64,000 bases of DNA, from the NCBI RefSeq assembly GCF_954871325.1, contig NC_088775.1, positions 37,239,561 through 37,303,560 on the forward strand, given 5' to 3'. The DNA is from Gordionus sp. m RMFG-2023. Its lineage: Eukaryota > Nematomorpha > Gordioida > Chordodea > Parachordodidae. The translations under genes and the position numbers were made by a program. Under the pieces are notes generated by a model that saw nothing but the letters and a program-made list of their open reading frames with translations, did no database searches and had not been told where the DNA came from. Each line of letters begins with the position of its first letter. Positions within the stretch are counted from its first letter, which is position 1. Positions 58,247 to 64,000 of this stretch are shown here, in pieces.

Positions 58247-60650
58247 TAAAGGTTGCTATTGTCTATTTCTCTTATTAAAACTAGTTTTTGTTTATTGACT
58301 AGAAAAACTTGATGGAATAGTAAGTACTAATCTGGCATTTCTATGGTATGAGCTCACCCAAAAATATTTGTTTTTTACGCATGTTGCCGATCGTGGCAAT
58401 TTTATCTTATTTTGTCGTTAAAAACTATCTACCAAACGAATTGAAGAATCAATGTAATAAATTTCAATTATTGATTTAAGTTCCAGATTAAATGCTTCCA
58501 GAAATTTGGTTGATTTTACGCTTTAATGGGAGATATAGATTTTATTTCTCTTATAGTACGGTTACCTTTTTGGGTGTGAAAAAAATGATTGAAATAATAA
58601 ATATTAGCTCAAACCAGCTATTTTCCATTCTATCAATAATGCCAAATTAGGAAATTTTACTTATTTTGCTAATAAACTTTTTCTTTATACTGTCTATTAA
58701 ACGAATTAAATTATAATTAATACGGAACATCGATAAAATTTTCTGAATAAATTAATTCCGTCGCTTAAATCATAGATTTGCCAAAATTTTGTTACTAATA
58801 GTTTTTTCCTTTTACGAGCAATTATACTCGTTTAAATACTCAATTGGTACAAATAAAGCAAGAAATATTGATATAATTTACAATTAGTTCGTAGAACTAT
58901 TCAGCCGCCAAATTTAAAGGCGCTGATATTAAAATATATAAATTTTGTCTATTCCTCTGTTCTGATACACAAGTTGAAACATATAAAGAAGTTACACAAA
59001 ATTATCAAACTATCATGGTAATTATAGATATAAATAGCTTAAACCTTTGATTTTGAATGAAACGATCAAGTTAGAATATTTTGAAAGAATTAAATAAAAA
59101 TGTAAATATAAGCCTAAAAAATATCTAAAAATTTATTTTTAATTCTACATTCAAATGCTGGCTCAGAAATGAGTTTAATGGATATGATTAGGCGAAAAAA
59201 TCCTTCTTCGGTCTCATTTGATTTATTAGAGGCCGAATTAATGGTAAAGCTGAATTTTGACATGAATTGCGAAGAGTTAAAATTTATTTTCATATATTTA
59301 AATAAAATAAATTCCTTCCGATAAATAATATGTAGATTTGGGTCTAATTTTTATATATTTTGACTTTATAAATATGGAAATATTCAAATTCAAATATAAA
59401 TTTGTAAATTATAATTTGAAAAAAATTTTTCACCAATATTTATATATAAAAGGATTGCAGTTGTGGCGCTTTCCCGCTTTTTATCCTTTAGTCATTAAAA
59501 ATCCCACCTCACTCTTAGAATATGGGAGGTATGGCCGGGCCCAAAAATTTTTGCAATTTACAAAATGAGAAAATTGAATAAGACATCTATTTAATCTAGA
59601 ATTAAAATATAGCCACTTTTTATAATTATTTTTTATTATCCTTCATTTATATACTCTTCTCAAAATTTAGAAAATGTTTTTAACAACCCCTCCCCCCCCC
59701 CCCACCCTTGTCGTGGTAAAATATGTAAAAGTAAATAAATAAATACTTAACCCATTTTGCCCTGATTTCCCGATATTGGAATATCTTTATTTTCTTGATT
59801 GGAACATTTTCTATTTATTTTCAAAAAATCATGATTTTTTTAATTCCATTTTATTAGAAAAAATGAGTAAAAGTGCTTACAAATTGAGTAGAAGCGTTTA
59901 GCGATGTTTCCATAAAAACGCTATGATTTAAATTGAACTGGTATTATTTTAAAAAATGATGAAAACTATTTTAAGTTTTTTAATTTTTTTTTATATTGTT
60001 TAGTTAGACTTGTGAAATCAGCAAAAATAAAAAACTAAAATAATTGAAGATCTAATGATTTATTCCATAATTATTTCTTCATAAATATTACAAATTTATG
60101 TAATCCAATAGAATATTTTGAATTTTTTTTTGATTAATCATAACTTTGCAGTTATTTCTATTTATTAAAATGCGAATAGAAGAAAAAGGAAAGGTCATAA
60201 TATTCAAATGAATTAGTTACTATTATATCAAAGTTATATCGATGTGCATTATTTCAAAATTGTAATTAGGAGGCATTAATTATCAGTAAAATCTTCTATA
60301 ATTAAAATAATCTGAGAAAATCAATAAAAAATTCTTAGCTTTCAGTATATTTTTTTTTATCTAGATTAGAAATAAAGTATTACTTTAAATGACATAAAGC
60401 ACACTTTTAAATTTTATGTTGGGGGGAGGGTTAACTTATTCTGGTAAAAACTTAACCCAAAATGTCCGCTCCATGCTTACAACCATGAGTGAGTGAGACC
60501 AGGAAGACTAATATATTTTCTATTACATCAGATAAAGGTTACATGCTTATTAAATAAACAATACGTAATAAAATATTCTTAAAACATTCGCGTTTATGAT
60601 TTAAGAATTCGGTTGGTAAATTGATATTGAATATATCAATTTCACTTAAA
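58247..60650. other. MULE-2 right interior, mostly unassigned
   Basis: About 2.4 kb of AT-rich sequence with no known motif. A C run lies at 59692-59702 and a G run at 60421-60428. The only suggestive reading frame is listed separately at 59168-59326. It may contain a second MULE-2 gene or an unrecognised insertion. Confidence 0.4.
59168..59326 (+). CDS. Short open frame of unknown function in MULE-2
   Basis: A methionine frame of about 52 residues begins M-S-L-M-D-M-I-R-R-K-N-P-S-S-V-S and continues with an acidic, leucine-containing stretch L-L-E-A-E-L-M-V-K-L-N-F-D-M. The composition is less biased to I/Y/K/N than chance frames around it. I recognise no family. It may be the exon of a longer gene, or chance. 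It lies in the right interior of MULE-2, away from the transposase. Confidence 0.2.
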
Positions 60651-60654
60651 ATGA

Positions 60655-61090
60655 ATTCACAATTTTCGCGGTCGCTCGCTATAATAATTTCGTGCAAATA
60701 CATTCGCGGTAGAAAATTCGCTATAAATGGTTCGCGATTAAAGTTTCGCTATAACGAGTTCGCGATCAAAGTTTTGCTAAAATGTATTCGCGGTTTAGAT
60801 TTCGCGGAAATAAATTCGCGATAAAAGTTTCGCCAAAATATATTCGCTATAAAGTATTCGCGGTTAAAGTTTCGCGAAAATAAATTCGCTATAAAGAGTT
60901 CGCGATAAAAGTTTCGCTAAAATGTATTCGCTATAAAGTATTTGCGGTTAAGGTTTCTTTGCGATATTGTCTTCGCTATAAATGTTTCGCGGAATTGGTT
61001 TGGCTATATTACCTTCTCTATAAAATTCCTTCGCGATAAAAGTTTCGCGAAAAAGTGTTTTGCGATAAAAGTTTCGCTGAATTGACCTAT
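60655..61090. repeat. MULE-2 right subterminal array
   Basis: About 25 units of the types tcgcgataaaagtttcgc, aaaatgtattcgc and ataaagtattcgcggtt run for 430 bp up to the right end. They are the inverted counterpart of the left array. The outermost 60 bp of the two arrays match almost base for base (aaaagtgttttgcgataaaa against its complement at 46105-46130). Confidence 0.92.
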
Positions 61091-61104
61091 AATACGCTCT
61101 AAAA

Positions 61105-61749
61105 TCGATTTTTTTGACCAAACCTGCTTAAGGTTCAATGGCAATTTTTTTGGTCTTGACCCGTAACCCGACTTTTTACAAATGGAATTAGGAAATATAT
61201 TTGAAATTCAAATACAGGAAAGATTAGGGTAAAAAAATGAACAGGTTAGAGATGGCTATAAATAGATCCAACGCAGGTTGTAAAATAAATCAATTGTTGC
61301 ATCTTATATTGGTTGTCATTTAAAATTATTAATTTAATGAATAATTTGGAAAGAATAAGTAAACTTAGAAACCTAGCATGGAATAAGAACATCCTTTTTG
61401 GCTAAAAATATTTTTAAAAAATTATAGACCTGGACCAGGCCTAAAAATAATTATTTTATACAATCTGGGGTGGGTTAAAATAAATTATATCAATTAAAAT
61501 AGTTTGAAGGTAAAATAATTCAGAGATACATCAATACCACCTTTTAGCCGATACCCAAACCAATACTAAAACAGTATTCACCGATACCTAAGTTATCATT
61601 TTTGACGTCTTCAAAATCTATCTTTAGCCTCAAAGTGGAAGGATGATGGCAACGTCTCCTCACGGCTTAGGTTTAAAAGGTTCCATGTGGTCTGAATTTA
61701 AAATATAATCACCGTATACTCGGCTGGGCGTAATAGTCATTAAAGTGGT
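61105..61749. other. Flank of MULE-2, nothing firm
   Basis: The stretch is AT-rich. aaaaggttccatgt at 61673 repeats the sequence at the left MULE-2 end (46088), which is probably a chance or older repeat match, because the duplication fits better at 61096. No gene is readable until the LINE begins near 61750. Confidence 0.35.
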
Positions 61750-62586
61750 TGATGCCAGGAAAGGGATTCGATTGTAAAAAGGCTGCTCCAATATCCTCAT
61801 AATTATAACCATATTAGGCCAAAGTACCTCGTGGGCTCAAAATAATAGAGATAAAAATACTGGATAATAGGATAATGATCATCAAGATAATTTTTGATAG
61901 AAGAAAATTCAATTTTATTTGGGGATATGCTCCCCAAGTTAGCAGAAGTGAGGAAGAGTAATGCACATTTTGGGATAGTCTATTGAAGGTAACATCAAAA
62001 GTACTTAATAAAAAGAGGGTATTATTGTGGCAAATGATATGAACGAGCATGTGGGAGTAAATAGTGTGGGGTATGAAGGAGTTCATGGGGGATTTAGTTT
62101 TGGCAAAAAAAATATTGAAAGGAGATACTTTTTAATTTTGGTGATGCTAAGGAATTGGTTGTTTATAAATACATTGTTTAAAAAGAAGCAGAGAATATGG
62201 TAACTTACAAATTGGGTAGAGTTAAAGGTGCAGGGAATTATTTGTCAGAGAGGAGATGTGGTAGGATAGTGAAAAGTGATATCAGGTAAGGAGTGTATTG
62301 AGCAGTGCCATATATTGTAGAATATATTACTTTTAAAGGCGCGAGGATAACTAATAGAAAGCTTATGTCGAGTGAAGTGTTGAAATTGAGGTAGTGATAG
62401 ATGTAAATTTATAGGACATTGGCGATAAGAGTCTAAAGTTGCATACACGCGAAAGAAGAAAGCCTGGTTGAAAGCCACTGAGGATGAGATGGAGGGCCGT
62501 CTAGAAACAAGAAGATATTGTAGGAGAATTAACAGGTGGCCAAAGCGGTGAACGAGAAACGGAGGTGTTACAAACGATTTAGGATA
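61750..62586 (+). pseudogene. Third LINE: RTE-like endonuclease region
   Basis: Frames around 61830-62110 read L-D-N-R-I-M-I-I-K-I-I, then W-G-Y-A-P-Q-V-S-R-S-E-E-E (the S-A-Y-A-P-Q block), F-W-D-S-L-L-K-V-T-S and M-K-E-F-M-G-D (the G-V-H-G-G region). Next come L-V-M-L-R-N-W-L-F-I-N-T-L-F-K-K-K at 62140-62190 and, before 62586, G-P-S-R-N-K-K-I-L and Q-V-A-K-A-V-N-E-K-R-R-C-Y-K-R. The last is like the T-W-W-W-N-x-E-V-x-x-A-V block between endonuclease and reverse transcriptase. Many stops and frameshifts. The sequence is cut by the foldback element at 62587. Dead. Confidence 0.72.
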
Positions 62587-63364
62587 CAGGGCTGGCAAGC
62601 AGGTCAATTGACCTCAAATAAGGTCAAATGAATAAGTAAATTTGACCGGTCAAATTCTACAAAATGTTATTTTAAGCAATTTACAATTTCATATCACCGA
62701 AAATCCATATATAAGAGTTTTTAAAAAAATACGCCCTATTTATAAATTACCCAGTCATGGCGGGACCACTCCTATTTTGAAAAAACAAAGTGAAGGTTGC
62801 GGATACTATACATAAAGCTTCCCATGTATTTATTGTTCGAGATGGGTGGAGTGGAGTAGTATCTGAAATGAAAGCATTATAAATTTCATGGTACTTAGAC
62901 CGGTTCCTGGATTTTATAAGTTTTTAAATATCCAGGAAAATAGCTGGCAGATTATTATATTTTGTAGGATTTAATTCTTCAATTATATTATAAAATTTCT
63001 GGGAAATGTAATATAGCATATAGCAATTTTCCTGGGTATTTAAAAATTTATAAAATACGGGAATCGGTGTCATTAAAATTGGCAATGCTTTCATTTCGGA
63101 TATTGCTCACCCATCTGAAACAATAGATATATAGGAAGCTTTATGTATAATATCTGCAACCTTCACTTCTATATTTACAAAAATTTTATAATTAACTGGG
63201 CAAATTATAAATAGGGCCTATATTTTTAAAAAACTATTTTTTATATGGATTTTCGGTGATATGAAATGGTAAATTGCTTAAAATAACATTTTAAAATATT
63301 TGACCGGCCAAATATAATTTTGGCCAATCTACCATATTTGACATATATCGACTTGCCAACAATG
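62587..63364. mobile_element. Foldback element, two 370-bp arms
   Basis: The left arm from CAGGGCTGGCAAGCAGG at 62587 mirrors the right arm ending CTTGCCAACAATG at 63364. Matching blocks include atttcatatcaccgaaaatcc (62690) against ggattttcggtgatatgaaat (63246), and ttataagtttttaaatatcc against its complement near 63035. The loop is about 50 bp (62960-63010). GACCGGTCAAA motifs near the ends link it to hAT-n. No clear target duplication, no coding region. Confidence 0.78.
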
Positions 63365-63560
63365 CATTAAACTATTTAAACATGCTAGAAGCCGATAAGG
63401 GAACAAATGAAAATAGATGAGATTCAGTCCTGGAAAAGGTTCAACAGATGCAAGGAAAGGGATTGGAATAGATGTGATTGAATTGGTGATGAGAAGAAAT
63501 GGATTGAAGTGGTGTGGATGTTGAACGAAAAACAAAAGATAATTGGGTGAAGAGATATAC
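63365..63560 (+). pseudogene. Third LINE: C-terminal region
   Basis: At 63470-63560 the frames read L-V-M-R-R-N-G-L-K-W-C-G and, one base shifted, D-V-E-R-K-T-K-D-N-W-V-K-R-Y. This matches the R-W-F-G-H-V-E-R-K-x-x-x-D-W-V-K-R-C block near the C-terminus of RTE-like LINE proteins. The reverse transcriptase that should precede it is missing, so the LINE was internally deleted before or during insertion of the foldback element. The frame goes on at 63889 with C-L-M-E-V-I-K. Confidence 0.7.
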
Positions 63561-63888
63561 CAGAAATTTGCAGGCCCGGCTCCAAGCCAGGCTCGGATAC
63601 ACCGGCCAGGCCGTATTTAATTTTTTTAAAATATACCCGGGTCAAACCCCAAATTATTTTTTTTTAAATACCCAGGCCAGGCCATATATTTTAAAACCAA
63701 ATATTTTAAATCCTATTATTTGCTATAAAAATTAAAAATAATTATAATATATTTTTAAAAAATTTGGGTTTGATTTTTTTTTAAAAAATCCTTGTCCAGC
63801 CCTGAAAATATAAAACCGCTGGGCCAAAAATTTTTTTTAAAATAAAATCCAGGCTGGGCCATGCAAATGGTACCTCTGCAGGTTTCTG
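63561..63888. mobile_element. hAT-c copy 2, 328-bp deletion derivative
   Basis: CAGAAATTTGCAGGCCCGG at 63561 and CTCTGCAGGTTTCTG ending at 63888 are inverted and match the ends of hAT-c copy 1, including ccatgcaaatggtacctctg next to the right end. The duplication is agatatac (63553-63560) and agatattg (63889-63896), two mismatches. GGCCAGGCC-type blocks lie inside both ends. No coding region. The LINE frame continues across it (V-K-R-Y then C-L-M-E-V). Confidence 0.85.
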
Positions 63889-63936
63889 AGATATTGCTTG
63901 ATGGAAGTAATCAAAATTTAGAGAAACACCTACGAC
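63889..63936 (+). pseudogene. Third LINE: continuation after hAT-c copy 2
   Basis: With one copy of the duplication, the frame reads K-R-Y-C-L-M-E-V-I-K-I and then a stop, matching the V-K-R-C-x-x-x-E-V-E-G-x-R block of related LINEs. It is cut at 63937 by a further hAT end. Confidence 0.6.
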
Positions 63937-64000
63937 CAGGGATTTGAACCGAACCTGAACCCGAAGGAGTAAACCCGGGTTTTTGATAAAAAAATCTGAA
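63937..64000. mobile_element. Start of a hAT-e-like element, runs off the window
   Basis: CAGGGATTTGAACCGAACC at 63937 resembles the hAT-e left end CAGGGGTTCGAACCGAACC at 12782, followed by CCCGAAGG and AAACCCGGG blocks. Only 64 bases are in the window, so the family assignment rests on the terminus alone. Confidence 0.55.

Larger units (their letters stand above)
46092..61095. mobile_element. MULE-2, 15-kb Mutator-like element with GCGAAAC arrays
   Basis: Inverted ends are GGTTCCATGTCAATTCAACG on the left and GCTGAATTGACCTATAATAC on the right; the shared core is GTCAATTCAxCGAAACTTTTAT. The 9-bp duplication is tctctaaaa (46083-46091) and gctctaaaa (61096-61104), one mismatch. Arrays of a GCGAAACTTTTATC unit line both ends. 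The element's own transposase is at 47950-49519 (plus). Nested inside are hAT-n (46971-47520), a palindromic element (49633-52106), MULE-3 (52588-54346) and hAT-b (55276-58238). About 7.2 kb belongs to MULE-2 itself. Confidence 0.85.

Noticed and set aside
61673-61686. aaaaggttccatgt as the right target duplication of MULE-2
   Set aside because: The inverted end and a 9-bp duplication fit much better at 61095/61096; nothing at 61672 resembles the MULE-2 terminus.
62245-62607. 120-residue open frame on the minus strand
   Set aside because: It is antisense to the third LINE, whose plus-strand frames match known LINE blocks over the same bases.

Overview
This window is strongly AT-rich eukaryotic DNA made almost entirely of transposable elements. 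No host protein-coding gene, rRNA or confident tRNA is visible. The element mix is cut-and-paste hAT transposons with 8-bp target duplications, FLYWCH/MULE-type Mutator elements with 9-bp target duplications and spliceosomal introns, a Helitron, and RTE-like LINEs with apurinic endonuclease domains. It suggests an invertebrate animal with a repeat-rich genome. The species cannot be fixed from the sequence. Element names used here (hAT-a to hAT-n, MULE-1 to MULE-3, Helitron-1) are local labels based on terminal sequences.

Layout. 1-811 is the right end of a hAT (hAT-a) inserted in a C-terminal fragment of hAT-b. 1023-3830 is one Helitron-1 copy starting inside that fragment. 5380-6600 (minus) is a decayed LINE reverse transcriptase. 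8190-17335 is an old RICESLEEPER-like hAT (hAT-d) split by hAT-c (8342-12116, itself carrying hAT-b at 9028-10913) and by hAT-e (12782-16642, the best preserved hAT transposase here). 17718-35858 is a nest up to five elements deep: hAT-f (with a 144-bp satellite) holds MULE-1, hAT-g and hAT-h. hAT-h holds hAT-i. hAT-i holds hAT-j (holding hAT-k) and hAT-l (holding Helitron-1 copy 2). Most junctions show target duplications. 36616-42560 is an RTE-like LINE split by hAT-l copy 2 and hAT-m (itself holding a short hAT-j). 43500-45640 has a zinc-knuckle fragment and a second LINE type. 46092-61095 is a 15-kb Mutator element (MULE-2) with long arrays of a GCGAAAC-type repeat at both ends, an intron-containing transposase gene, and nested hAT-n, a 2.5-kb palindromic element, MULE-3 and hAT-b copy 2. 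61750 to the window end is a third LINE split by a foldback element, a short hAT-c and the start of a hAT-e-like element.

How the parts relate. All recognised proteins are transposases or retroelement enzymes, and every one carries stops, frameshifts or deletions, so none looks active as it stands. The short elements without coding capacity would have depended on transposases of related full-length copies. Because insertions interrupt recognisable older elements, and the host reading frames resume at the target duplication, the relative order of many insertions can be read directly. The least explained stretches are 3831-5379, 6601-8189, 54356-55267 and 58247-60640.
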